Source of the DNA: an uncultured Rhizobiaceae group bacterium
GTDB lineage: Bacteria; Pseudomonadota; Alphaproteobacteria; Rhizobiales; Rhizobiaceae
DNA length: 38,776 bases
Assembly: GCA_938044775.1 (NCBI GenBank)
Contig: CALIOE010000056.1
Location: 1-38,776, forward strand
Direction: 5' to 3'
Shown piece after piece: positions 17,790 through 25,267 of this stretch. Both the position numbers and the translations under genes were made by a program. Every line of letters starts with the position of its first letter. Position 1 is the stretch's first letter. The notes under the pieces were generated by a model. The model was not told the DNA's origin. It did not search any database and worked only from the letters and a program-made list of their open reading frames with translations.

Positions 17790-18539
17790 ATGAAAATTAT
17801 TGTGCCCGTGAAAAGGGTCGTCGATTACAACGTCAAGATCCGCGTCAAAGCCGATGGTTCAGGCGTCGAGCTCGCAAATGTGAAGATGTCCATGAACCCA
17901 TTTGACGAGATTGCAGTTGAGGAGGCCCTTCGTCTGAAAGAGGCGGGTAAAGCGGAAGAAGTTATCGCGGTTTCCGTGGGTCCTCAGCAGTCCCAGGAAA
18001 CGATCCGCACGGCACTTGCCATGGGTGCAGACCGTGGCATTCTGGTCAAGACAGATGATCTGGTGGAGCCACTTGCTGTTGCCAAGATTTTAAAGGGCAT
18101 TGTGGACGAAGAATCGCCTCAATTGGTGATACTCGGGAAGCAGGCCATTGATGACGATTCCAACCAGACTGGCCAGATGTTGTCTGCACTGTTGGGCTGG
18201 GCTCAGGCAACTTTTGCCTCAAAACTCGAAATCGAGGGCGACAGTGCCACCATCACACGCGAGGTTGACGGCGGGTTGCAAACGATCAAGACCAGCATGC
18301 CGCTGATTGTCACCACAGATCTGCGCCTCAACGAACCGCGCTATGCGTCCTTGCCCAACATTATGAAAGCCAAGAAGAAGCCGATGGACGAGAAAACACC
18401 GGCTGACTACGGCGTCGACACAACTCCGCGGATCAAAGTCGTAAATACGGTCGAGCCCGCGAAGCGCCAGGCCGGTGTCATTGTCGGGTCCGTAGACGAA
18501 CTGGTCGACAAACTGAAAAACGAAGCTGGCGTGCTGTAA
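17790..18539 (+). CDS. etfB: Electron transfer flavoprotein beta subunit
   Basis: A 249-residue ETF beta chain that, with EtfA, carries electrons from acyl-CoA dehydrogenases to ETF:ubiquinone oxidoreductase. It starts [20 protein letters not shown], with the family signature [19 protein letters not shown] and the AMP-binding stretch [19 protein letters not shown]. The recognition loop [19 protein letters not shown] is complete. AAGG lies 8 bases before the ATG. etfA starts 11 bases after the stop, so the two are cotranscribed. Confidence 0.97.
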   Translation: MKIIVPVKRVVDYNVKIRVKADGSGVELANVKMSMNPFDEIAVEEALRLKEAGKAEEVIAVSVGPQQSQETIRTALAMGADRGILVKTDDLVEPLAVAKILKGIVDEESPQLVILGKQAIDDDSNQTGQMLSALLGWAQATFASKLEIEGDSATITREVDGGLQTIKTSMPLIVTTDLRLNEPRYASLPNIMKAKKKPMDEKTPADYGVDTTPRIKVVNTVEPAKRQAGVIVGSVDELVDKLKNEAGVL

Positions 18540-18550
18540 GGAATAGATTG

Positions 18551-19480
18551 ATGACAACACTTTTGATTGCAGAACACGACAACGAAACGCTGTCCGATCA
18601 GACCAACAAAGCCATGACCGCGGCCACCGCGATTGGTGCTGACGTCCACGTACTGGTTGCCGGCAACGGTTGCGACGGTGTCGCCGCGGCAGCGGCCAAG
18701 CTGGATGGCGCCGCACAAGTCATCCATGTTGAAGCGGATCATCTGACCAACCGACTGGCCGAGCCAATGGCTGCATTGATTACTTCAATGGCCGACGGAT
18801 ATGACTCGTTTGTTGCTCCTGCCACGACCGATGGCAAGAACATCATGCCACGCGTTGCGGCCCTGCTTGACGTGATGCAGATTTCTGACATCACGGAAGT
18901 CAAAGCGGCCGACACCTTTGAGCGTCCGATCTATGCCGGAAACGCTATTCAGACCGTACAATCCACGGATTCCAAGAAAGTAATTACGGTGCGGACCGCA
19001 GGGTTCGCTGCCGCCGGCGAGGGTGGCAGCGCTTCAGTCTCAAAAGTTGACGCCACCGACAGCCCCGGACTGTCGGAGTTTGTTTCAGCGGCCCTGTCCG
19101 ACAGCGACCGCCCGGAACTTACATCTGCCAAGATCATCATATCGGGCGGGCGGGCCCTCGGGTCGTCTGAAAAGTTTGATTCAATCATCATTCCCGTTGC
19201 CGATAAGCTCGGTGCGGCGGTCGGTGCATCCCGCGCAGCCGTCGACGCCGGCTACGCTCCCAACGACTGGCAGGTCGGTCAGACGGGCAAAGTGGTTGCG
19301 CCCGATCTTTACATCGCCGCCGGCATTTCCGGGGCGATTCAACATCTGGCCGGCATGAAGGATTCCAAGGTCATCGTCGCCATCAATAAGGACGAGGAAG
19401 CACCAATTTTTCAGGTCGCAGATTACGGCCTTGTTGCAGACCTTTTTGACGCCCTGCCGGAGCTGGAAAAAGCTCTTTAG
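18551..19480 (+). CDS. etfA: Electron transfer flavoprotein alpha subunit
   Basis: A 309-residue ETF alpha chain, FAD-binding. The C-terminal domain has SGGRALGSSEKF, VGASRAAVDAGY, WQVGQTGKVVAPDLYIA and GISGAIQHLAGM, which make up the FAD site. The ATG at 18551 is preferred to the adjoining TTG. It is the second gene of the etfBA pair, 11 bases after etfB. A GC-rich hairpin follows at 19503. The hydroxybutyryl-CoA dehydrogenase gene downstream belongs to the same metabolic theme. Confidence 0.97.
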   Translation: MTTLLIAEHDNETLSDQTNKAMTAATAIGADVHVLVAGNGCDGVAAAAAKLDGAAQVIHVEADHLTNRLAEPMAALITSMADGYDSFVAPATTDGKNIMPRVAALLDVMQISDITEVKAADTFERPIYAGNAIQTVQSTDSKKVITVRTAGFAAAGEGGSASVSKVDATDSPGLSEFVSAALSDSDRPELTSAKIIISGGRALGSSEKFDSIIIPVADKLGAAVGASRAAVDAGYAPNDWQVGQTGKVVAPDLYIAAGISGAIQHLAGMKDSKVIVAINKDEEAPIFQVADYGLVADLFDALPELEKAL

Positions 19481-19502
19481 GCGTTCTCGTTTGAAAGTGA
19501 TC

Positions 19503-19532
19503 GGGCCGGGGGTGCGCAGGCGCCTCCGGCCC
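19503..19532 (+). terminator. GC-rich hairpin after etfA
   Basis: A 10-bp stem, GGGCCGGGGG / CCTCCGGCCC, with one G-T pair and a 10-base loop. It starts 22 bases after the etfA stop codon. The following bases (TCTATATT) are AT-rich rather than a T run, so partial read-through into the next gene is possible. Confidence 0.45.
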
Positions 19533-19605
19533 TCTATATTATGCCTGTAGAAAAGTTCTGGAAGTTCCGACACAGTTGCGGGATCCGCTGCTTGAGAGAA
19601 ACATC

Positions 19606-20475
19606 ATGAAAACAGTTGGTATTGTCGGTGCAGGACAGATGGGAGCAGGCATTGCTCATGTTTGCGCATTGGCCGGAATAAAGGTCTTGATTCATGACGT
19701 TAGCAACGAACAAATCGAATCAGGCCTCGCAACAATATCGGGCAACCTCGCCCGTCAGGTCAGTTCGGAAAAAATCACCGACGCAGAGCGACAGACAGCC
19801 CTCAAAAAGCTGGTGGCAGCAGCAGATATGGAGGCCCTTGGCGCAGCCGATTTCGTGATTGAGGCGGCCACCGAAAAGGAAGAGGTCAAACGGGCCATCT
19901 ACAAAAAACTTTGCCCGGTTCTTAATCCACAGGCCATTTTGGCCACCAACACCTCGTCAATTTCTATAACGCGTCTGGCTTCGGCCACTGACCGCCCCGA
20001 GAATTTTCTGGGCGTTCATTTCATGAACCCGGTTCCGTTGATGCAGCTGGTGGAACTCGTAAGGGGCATCGCCACGAGCGACTCAACGTTCCAGGCAGCA
20101 CGCGACCTGTGCGACCGGCTCGGAAAAGAAACATCGGTTTCCGAAGACTTTCCGGCCTTTATCGTAAACCGCCTGCTGATCCCTATGATCAACGAGGCGA
20201 TCTATGTGTTATACGAGGGAGTCAGCACCGTTTCCGGCATAGACAAAGCCATGAAACTGGGCGCCAACCACCCGATGGGACCCCTGCAGCTGGCCGACTT
20301 CATTGGGCTCGATACATGCCTCTCCATCATGCAGGTGTTGCATGACGGCCTCGCCGACACCAAGTATCGCCCCTGCCCGCTGCTGGTGAAATATGTCGAA
20401 GCGGGTTGGCTGGGCCGCAAGAGCGGCAAGGGCTTTTACGACTATTCAGGCGATGAACCTGTAGCAACGCGCTAA
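19606..20475 (+). CDS. hbd: 3-hydroxybutyryl-CoA dehydrogenase
   Basis: A 289-residue single-domain-pair 3-hydroxyacyl-CoA dehydrogenase that oxidises (S)-3-hydroxybutyryl-CoA with NAD(P). The Rossmann motif is [29 protein letters not shown] and [17 protein letters not shown] carry the catalytic Ser and His, and [18 protein letters not shown] the conserved C-terminal signature. I chose the ATG at 19606 because GAGAGAA precedes it and the NAD fold starts at residue 3; the frame is open ten codons up. It follows etfBA, the usual Rhizobiales order. It shares a 4-base CTAA stop overlap with the convergent VOC gene. Confidence 0.96.
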   Translation: MKTVGIVGAGQMGAGIAHVCALAGIKVLIHDVSNEQIESGLATISGNLARQVSSEKITDAERQTALKKLVAAADMEALGAADFVIEAATEKEEVKRAIYKKLCPVLNPQAILATNTSSISITRLASATDRPENFLGVHFMNPVPLMQLVELVRGIATSDSTFQAARDLCDRLGKETSVSEDFPAFIVNRLLIPMINEAIYVLYEGVSTVSGIDKAMKLGANHPMGPLQLADFIGLDTCLSIMQVLHDGLADTKYRPCPLLVKYVEAGWLGRKSGKGFYDYSGDEPVATR

Positions 20476-20858
20476 GCGTAACTGACCAGTTCCACTTCTA
20501 TGTCATCCTCCATATCGAAATAGAATCGCCGCCCCGGTTCGTAGTCGGCATGCAAGCGCGGCTTATAGCCCATCGCTTTAACCCTTGCTTCCATTGCATC
20601 CAGGTCATCAACCACAAGGCCGATGTGGTTCAAGGCTCCCGCTGTGTGGTAATTGCCCTCCTGCATGCCATCCAGCTGCTTCGGCGCATAGAGAGCGAGA
20701 TAATCATCGTCGGTCCCCACATGGACAGTCTGGCCATCACCATTCATGGCTGATCCCTGCCAGCGGACCTTCCAATCGAACAACTCGCATAAAAGTTTTG
20801 CCGTTTTGTCCGCATCACTGACGGTGAAATTTACGTGTTCCAGAATCGCTTTAGCCAT
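20472..20858 (-). CDS. VOC-family protein (glyoxalase / bleomycin-resistance / dioxygenase fold), SoxR-promoter target
   Basis: A 128-residue protein with two beta-alpha-beta-beta-beta modules. Likely metal ligands are His7 in EHVNFTVSD, the His in [12 protein letters not shown], and the Glu in [10 protein letters not shown], so a metal site is expected. Members include glyoxalase I, extradiol dioxygenases, and fosfomycin- or bleomycin-resistance proteins; the reaction here cannot be named. It is divergent from soxR, and its promoter has the 19-bp spacer and SoxR box expected of a SoxR-activated gene. This suggests a role against redox-active compounds or reactive metabolites. Confidence 0.9.
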   Translation of the reverse strand: MAKAILEHVNFTVSDADKTAKLLCELFDWKVRWQGSAMNGDGQTVHVGTDDDYLALYAPKQLDGMQEGNYHTAGALNHIGLVVDDLDAMEARVKAMGYKPRLHADYEPGRRFYFDMEDDIEVELVSYA

Positions 20859-20891
20859 GATTTTTCCTTTGTCTGACTCCGTGGAACAGCT

Positions 20892-20922
20892 AATCTAATT
20901 GCTCAAGTTAAGTTGAGGTCAA
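20892..20922 (-). promoter_or_regulatory. SoxR-activated promoter with SoxR box
   Basis: Reading the minus strand, TTGACC (20922-20917), a 19-base spacer, and TAGATT (20897-20892). The spacer is centred on the dyad CTCAAGTTAAGTTGAG (20902-20917), nearly identical to the known SoxR box CCTCAAGTTAACTTGAGG. The over-long spacer is the hallmark of MerR-family activated promoters. It points at the VOC gene, 34 bases from its start codon. Confidence 0.85.
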
Positions 20923-20942
20923 GAGTTTTTTTGGGAGGCACT

Positions 20943-21398
20943 ATGCACCGCTCAGACAGGTTGCCAATTGGTGAAGTCGCTCGCCGAACCGGACTTTCAG
21001 TCTCGGCCATTCGCTTTTACGAGGAACGGGAGTTGGTGACTGCCGACCGCAATTCAGGCGGGCAGCGGCGTTTTCTGCGTTCGGACATCCGACGACTCTC
21101 CTTCATTCAGATCGCACAGCAACTCGGGTTCAGCATCACCCAGATCGGATCACTCCTTAAGGACCTTCCAGAGAACCGGACCCCGACCAAGAGGGATTGG
21201 ACTCGCATCAGCAAGGTGTTTCGCAAGGATCTGGATGCACGCATTGCCACACTGGAGCGGCTGCGCGACAGATTGGACGGCTGTATTGGGTGTGGCTGTC
21301 TGTCGCTGAACAACTGCGCGCTTTACAATCCGGATGACAGCGCATCCCGCCATGGCGCTGGTGCACGGTTTGTCTTAGGTGACCAGCCAGATGTCTAA
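20943..21398 (+). CDS. soxR: Redox-sensitive transcriptional activator SoxR
   Basis: A 151-residue MerR-family regulator. The helix-turn-helix is LPIGEVARRTGLSVSAIRFY, followed by a dimerisation helix. The [2Fe-2S] sensing cluster is bound by Cys114, Cys117, Cys119 and Cys125 (CIGCGCLSLNNC), the exact SoxR spacing C-x2-C-x-C-x5-C. Oxidation of the cluster lets SoxR untwist a 19-bp-spacer promoter. The ATG at 20943 follows GGGAGG. A SoxR box lies in the gap shared with the divergent VOC gene. No soxS is present, as is normal outside enteric bacteria. Confidence 0.97.
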   Translation: MHRSDRLPIGEVARRTGLSVSAIRFYEERELVTADRNSGGQRRFLRSDIRRLSFIQIAQQLGFSITQIGSLLKDLPENRTPTKRDWTRISKVFRKDLDARIATLERLRDRLDGCIGCGCLSLNNCALYNPDDSASRHGAGARFVLGDQPDV

Positions 21399-21405
21399 AT
21401 CAAGC

Positions 21406-22089
21406 CTACATGGCGGCCCGCACCAACCGCTTTGCATCCTCGCCGGCCCACTCTGCCGGGCCGTTTAGCGTACCGAGGACACATCCCTTGGAACTTATCA
21501 GCAACGTGGCCGGCAGACCAAACGCAAGGCCGTCCTTTTTGAGAGAATTCAACGTGGCCAGCTCACCGTCATGGAAAAATCCAAGGTTTTTCAGACCGAC
21601 ATCTTTGTAAAACTGCTTTGGCTTGCCCGGTTCTCCAAGATCGACACTGACCGGCACCACTTCAAAGGCATCACCGCCCAACTCCTTTTGCAGCGCGTCG
21701 AGCGCCGGCATTTCAGCGCGACACGGAGCACACCATGTGGCCCACAAATTGAACAGAACCGTTTTGCCGCGCCATTCGGCAAAGGTAGTTGTTTCGCCCT
21801 GCGCGTTGTTGAACGCCATCGAAGCGACAGAATAAGGCCGGTCCAGAGCGCCAAAGGCCGCAACATCACCGCGCGCTGCGTCCTCCAGCCTGGCGCGCAG
21901 GGCCTCATCGACGGAGCAGGAGTGGTCGCCGTTTGCAGCCGTCAATTCCGGTTTGCCATTGATGGCAGAAAACGCGTATAGCCCTGCTCCAGCACCAAGG
22001 CCTAAAACGCCGGCGAGTAGCGCGATCATCACGCCCTTGCCGGTTTTGTGCCCGGGTGCATCGGGTTCGGGTGTCATATTTTCGCTCAT
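21406..22089 (-). CDS. tlpA: TlpA-type membrane-anchored thiol:disulfide oxidoreductase
   Basis: A 227-residue protein with one N-terminal membrane anchor (about residues 19-42) and a periplasmic thioredoxin fold. The active site is WATWCAPCRAEMP (Cys120, Cys123) and the cis-Pro loop is GLPATLL. Two further cysteines, Cys58 and Cys203, match the structural disulfide of Bradyrhizobium TlpA. TlpA reduces cytochrome oxidase copper-site proteins and helps cytochrome aa3 maturation. It is divergent from argH with about 41 bases between start codons, a standard Rhizobiales arrangement. Confidence 0.92.
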   Translation of the reverse strand: MSENMTPEPDAPGHKTGKGVMIALLAGVLGLGAGAGLYAFSAINGKPELTAANGDHSCSVDEALRARLEDAARGDVAAFGALDRPYSVASMAFNNAQGETTTFAEWRGKTVLFNLWATWCAPCRAEMPALDALQKELGGDAFEVVPVSVDLGEPGKPKQFYKDVGLKNLGFFHDGELATLNSLKKDGLAFGLPATLLISSKGCVLGTLNGPAEWAGEDAKRLVRAAM

Positions 22090-22130
22090 CAAACGTTGCT
22101 TTCAGGGTATTCTCATTCGGGGTTTTCTAA

Positions 22131-23522
22131 ATGACCAAACAAGAGAACAAAATGTGGGGTGGGCGTTTCTCAGCTGGCCCCGACGCCATTATGGAAGAAA
22201 TCAACGCTTCAGTTGATTTCGACCAGAAGCTGGCTGCCCAGGACATTGCCGGCTCGCGCGCCCACGCCGCGATGTTGCACGATCAGGGCATCTTGTCATC
22301 TGAGGATGCCGCTTCGATCGATCAAGGCTTGAGCACAATTTTGTCAGAAATTGAGTCCGGCACGTTCTCATTTTCCCGGGCGCTGGAAGACATTCACATG
22401 AATGTCGAGAGCCGCCTGGCCGAGCTCATTGGATCTTCGGCCGGCCGTTTGCACACGGCACGTTCGCGCAACGATCAGGTGGCGCTGGATTTTCGCATGT
22501 GGGTTCGCGATCAGACAGTCGCCATGCAGGCCAGCCTGTCAAGACTGATCGAGGTTATGCTCGACAGGGCGGACGAACACGCCGACACGATCATGCCGGG
22601 CTTTACCCACCTGCAAACGGCGCAGCCAGTTACATTCGGTCACCACTGCCTTGCCTATGTGGAGATGCTTGCGCGGGACAGATCACGCATGGCCGATGCA
22701 TATGAAAGAATGAATGAATGCCCGCTTGGCGCAGCGGCGCTGGCGGGTACGGGATTCAGGATTGACCGGCATGCTACAGCCAATGCGCTTGGCTTCCGCG
22801 AACCCTCGCGCAATTCCCTGGATACGGTTTCCGACCGCGACTTTGCCCTTGAGTTTCTGGCAGCGGCATCGATCTGCGGCACACACCTTTCCCGGCTGGC
22901 CGAGGAAATTGTTATCTGGTCAACACCGCAATTCGGATTCGTGCGCCTGTCGGACAAATTCTCCACCGGCTCATCGATCATGCCGCAGAAAAAAAATCCC
23001 GATGCCGCCGAGCTTGTCCGCGGCAAAGTAGGGCGCATGAACGGCTCGCTCATCGGCCTGCTCACCGTCATGAAGGGCCTTCCCCTGACTTACTCCAAGG
23101 ACATGCAGGAAGATAAGGAAGGCGTATTCGATGCGGCCGAAACGCTGGAATTGTGTCTGGCTGCCATGACGGGAATGATTGCTGACATGGAGATCAGCCG
23201 AGATGCCATGCGCGCGGCAGCCGGGTCCGGCTATTCCACCGCCACCGACCTGGCCGACTGGCTGGTCCGCGAAGCAGGGCTTCCTTTCCGCGATGCTCAC
23301 CACGCAACCGGCCACGCAGTGGCTCTGGCAGAAAGCAAAGGCTGCGACTTGGCAGAACTTGATCTCTCCGACCTGCAGAAAATCAACAGCGCCTTCACCG
23401 ACGACATCTTCAATGTGCTGACGGTTGAAGCCTCGGTCGCAAGCCGTACCAGCTTCGGTGGAACCGCCCCCGACAATGTTCGTCAACAGGTCAGGGCCTG
23501 GCGGGAGCGACTGAAGAGTTGA
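22131..23522 (+). CDS. argH: Argininosuccinate lyase
   Basis: A 463-residue enzyme of the fumarase/aspartase superfamily that splits argininosuccinate to arginine and fumarate. Signatures are [11 protein letters not shown] at the start, [13 protein letters not shown] (substrate loop), [16 protein letters not shown] (with the catalytic His region) and [16 protein letters not shown] (the catalytic serine loop). The ATG at 22131 has only a weak site; an ATG at 22152, directly before WGGRF, is a realistic alternative. It heads the argH / lptM-like / lysA series. Confidence 0.98.
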   Translation: MTKQENKMWGGRFSAGPDAIMEEINASVDFDQKLAAQDIAGSRAHAAMLHDQGILSSEDAASIDQGLSTILSEIESGTFSFSRALEDIHMNVESRLAELIGSSAGRLHTARSRNDQVALDFRMWVRDQTVAMQASLSRLIEVMLDRADEHADTIMPGFTHLQTAQPVTFGHHCLAYVEMLARDRSRMADAYERMNECPLGAAALAGTGFRIDRHATANALGFREPSRNSLDTVSDRDFALEFLAAASICGTHLSRLAEEIVIWSTPQFGFVRLSDKFSTGSSIMPQKKNPDAAELVRGKVGRMNGSLIGLLTVMKGLPLTYSKDMQEDKEGVFDAAETLELCLAAMTGMIADMEISRDAMRAAAGSGYSTATDLADWLVREAGLPFRDAHHATGHAVALAESKGCDLAELDLSDLQKINSAFTDDIFNVLTVEASVASRTSFGGTAPDNVRQQVRAWRERLKS

Positions 23523-23631
23523 ATAGCTTCCGTGCGGCGGAGTTTACCCCGTTCTCAGTCACAGATGCATGAGACGGCTGGTCATCTGGAATGCGTCTTG
23601 GAATTCACTTAAAATCTGCTAGAAGAAGCCC

Positions 23632-23826
23632 ATGAATACGCAGCCTCCATACCGCTTTCTCGTCGTTGTCCTGGCCATGGCCATGCTGGCTGGTTGCGGC
23701 CGGGCGGGCGCGCCTTACAAGCCTTCGGAAGCGGCAGCAAAGCAGGCCAAGGAGAACGAACAGCCAGCGCCACCTGCTCCCGCCAAGCAAGACAAGCGAT
23801 TTATCCTTGATGGTCTGCTGAATTAG
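23632..23826 (+). CDS. lptM: Small lipoprotein, LptM (YifL)-like
   Basis: A 64-residue lipoprotein with the lipobox MLAGC and acylated Cys22, followed by GRAGAPYKPSEA and a Pro/Ala/Lys-rich tail ending DKRFILDGLLN. LptM in Escherichia coli joins the LptD/LptE lipopolysaccharide translocon and helps LptD disulfide maturation. It is recognised here by size, the short G-x-[GA]-P motif after the lipid cysteine, and position: between argH and lysA in alphaproteobacteria, beside dapF in enterics. The terminal FILDGLLN is a common ending in alphaproteobacterial members. Symbol assigned by similarity and context only. Confidence 0.8.
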   Translation: MNTQPPYRFLVVVLAMAMLAGCGRAGAPYKPSEAAAKQAKENEQPAPPAPAKQDKRFILDGLLN

Positions 23827-23878
23827 GCGGCTTTTTGGCGCAAGACGCCACCCGGTCCTCAAAATCTGAAAATCCAAG

Positions 23879-25156
23879 ATGAACCATTTCAACTATCGCG
23901 ACGGCATTTTGCATGCTGAAGATGTCAGCCTGCCCGAGATCGCAGCAGCCGTTGGCACCCCGTTCTACTGCTATTCGTCCGCAACACTTCGGCGCCACTA
24001 CGAGGTGTTTGCCGGTGCATTCAGTGATATCCCATCGCTGGTATGCTACGCCATGAAGGCCAATTCCAACCAGGCCGTGCTGACCACGCTCGCACAACTG
24101 GGCTCGGGAGCCGACGTGGTGTCCGAGGGCGAACTGCGCCGCGCCCGTGCAGCAGGCATCCCCGCCGACAAAATCATGTTCTCAGGGGTTGGCAAAAAGC
24201 CGCACGAAATGGAATACGCCCTGCAGGAGGACATTCTTTGCTTCAACGTCGAGTCGGAGCCTGAACTGGAAGTTTTGTCCGCGCGTGCCGATGCGATGGG
24301 AAAGCAAGCGCCTGTTTCCTTCCGCATCAATCCTGATGTGGATGCCAGGACTCACTCAAAAATATCGACAGGCAAAAAGGGCGACAAATTCGGTATCCCG
24401 TGGAAAGACGCGCTCCGCATCTACGCCCGTGCAGCGGAATTGCCCGGCATCCGGGTCACCGGAATCGACATGCATATCGGCAGTCAGATTACGGATCTGG
24501 AGCCCTTTGATACAGCGTTTTCACGCCTCGCCGGTCTGATTAGCGATCTGCGGGGAGCGGGACACGAGATCGACCACGTGGATGTCGGTGGCGGTCTTGG
24601 AATTCCCTACCACGAGGACAATCAACCCCCTCCTGACCCGGACGCCTATGCAGAGGTCGTAAAGCGCCACGTGCGGGATCTCGACGCCAGGGTGATATTT
24701 GAACCCGGTCGCCTGATCGCCGGCAATGCCGGCATCCTGGTGACTGAAGTCATCTATGTGAAAGACGGAGATGACCGGATTTTTGTCATCGTTGATGGTG
24801 CGATGAACGACCTGATCCGTCCAACATTGTACGAAGCCTATCATGAAATACGATTGGTGAACGCAACACGCGCGAGCCCTGCACGCATCACAGCCGACAT
24901 CGTCGGGCCGGTTTGCGAAAGCGGAGACTATTTGGCCAAAGACCGTGAAATGGCTTTGCCCCGGCAAGGCGATCTGCTCGCTCTTGGGTCAGCCGGCGCC
25001 TATGGTGCGGTTCAGTCGGGCACCTACAACACCCGCCCATTGGTTCCGGAAGTACTGGTCAGCGAGAACCGCTTCCATGTCGTCCGGCCGCGTCCGACCT
25101 ATGATGAGTTGATCGGGCTCGATTCTGTTCCTGAATGGCTCGGTAAGCCGATCTAA
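23879..25156 (+). CDS. lysA: Diaminopimelate decarboxylase
   Basis: A 425-residue PLP enzyme (fold III, alanine-racemase-like) that makes lysine from meso-diaminopimelate. The PLP lysine is Lys60 in CYAMKANSN. HIGSQITDLEPF, DVGGGLGIPY, EPGRLIAGNAG and GPVCESGDYLAKDR (catalytic Cys from the partner subunit) follow in the usual order. It starts 53 bases after the small lipoprotein gene and is likely in the same transcript as argH. TIGR02302 follows, as in most Rhizobiales. Confidence 0.97.
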   Translation: MNHFNYRDGILHAEDVSLPEIAAAVGTPFYCYSSATLRRHYEVFAGAFSDIPSLVCYAMKANSNQAVLTTLAQLGSGADVVSEGELRRARAAGIPADKIMFSGVGKKPHEMEYALQEDILCFNVESEPELEVLSARADAMGKQAPVSFRINPDVDARTHSKISTGKKGDKFGIPWKDALRIYARAAELPGIRVTGIDMHIGSQITDLEPFDTAFSRLAGLISDLRGAGHEIDHVDVGGGLGIPYHEDNQPPPDPDAYAEVVKRHVRDLDARVIFEPGRLIAGNAGILVTEVIYVKDGDDRIFVIVDGAMNDLIRPTLYEAYHEIRLVNATRASPARITADIVGPVCESGDYLAKDREMALPRQGDLLALGSAGAYGAVQSGTYNTRPLVPEVLVSENRFHVVRPRPTYDELIGLDSVPEWLGKPI

Positions 25157-25267
25157 ACTGCGCTTTCCCGGAGATCGGGCGCAATCACAATATCGCGCGC
25201 GACACCATTGCCGCCTCGCCTTTGCCGTCTTTGATGCTATGCTCACCGCAACAGCAGGAGCGCAATC

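Noticed and set aside
17521..17905. Short open frames on both strands in the gap before etfB
   Set aside because: They overlap the rhomboid or etfB genes, lack good ribosome-binding sites, and show no family features; the gap is better read as a promoter region.
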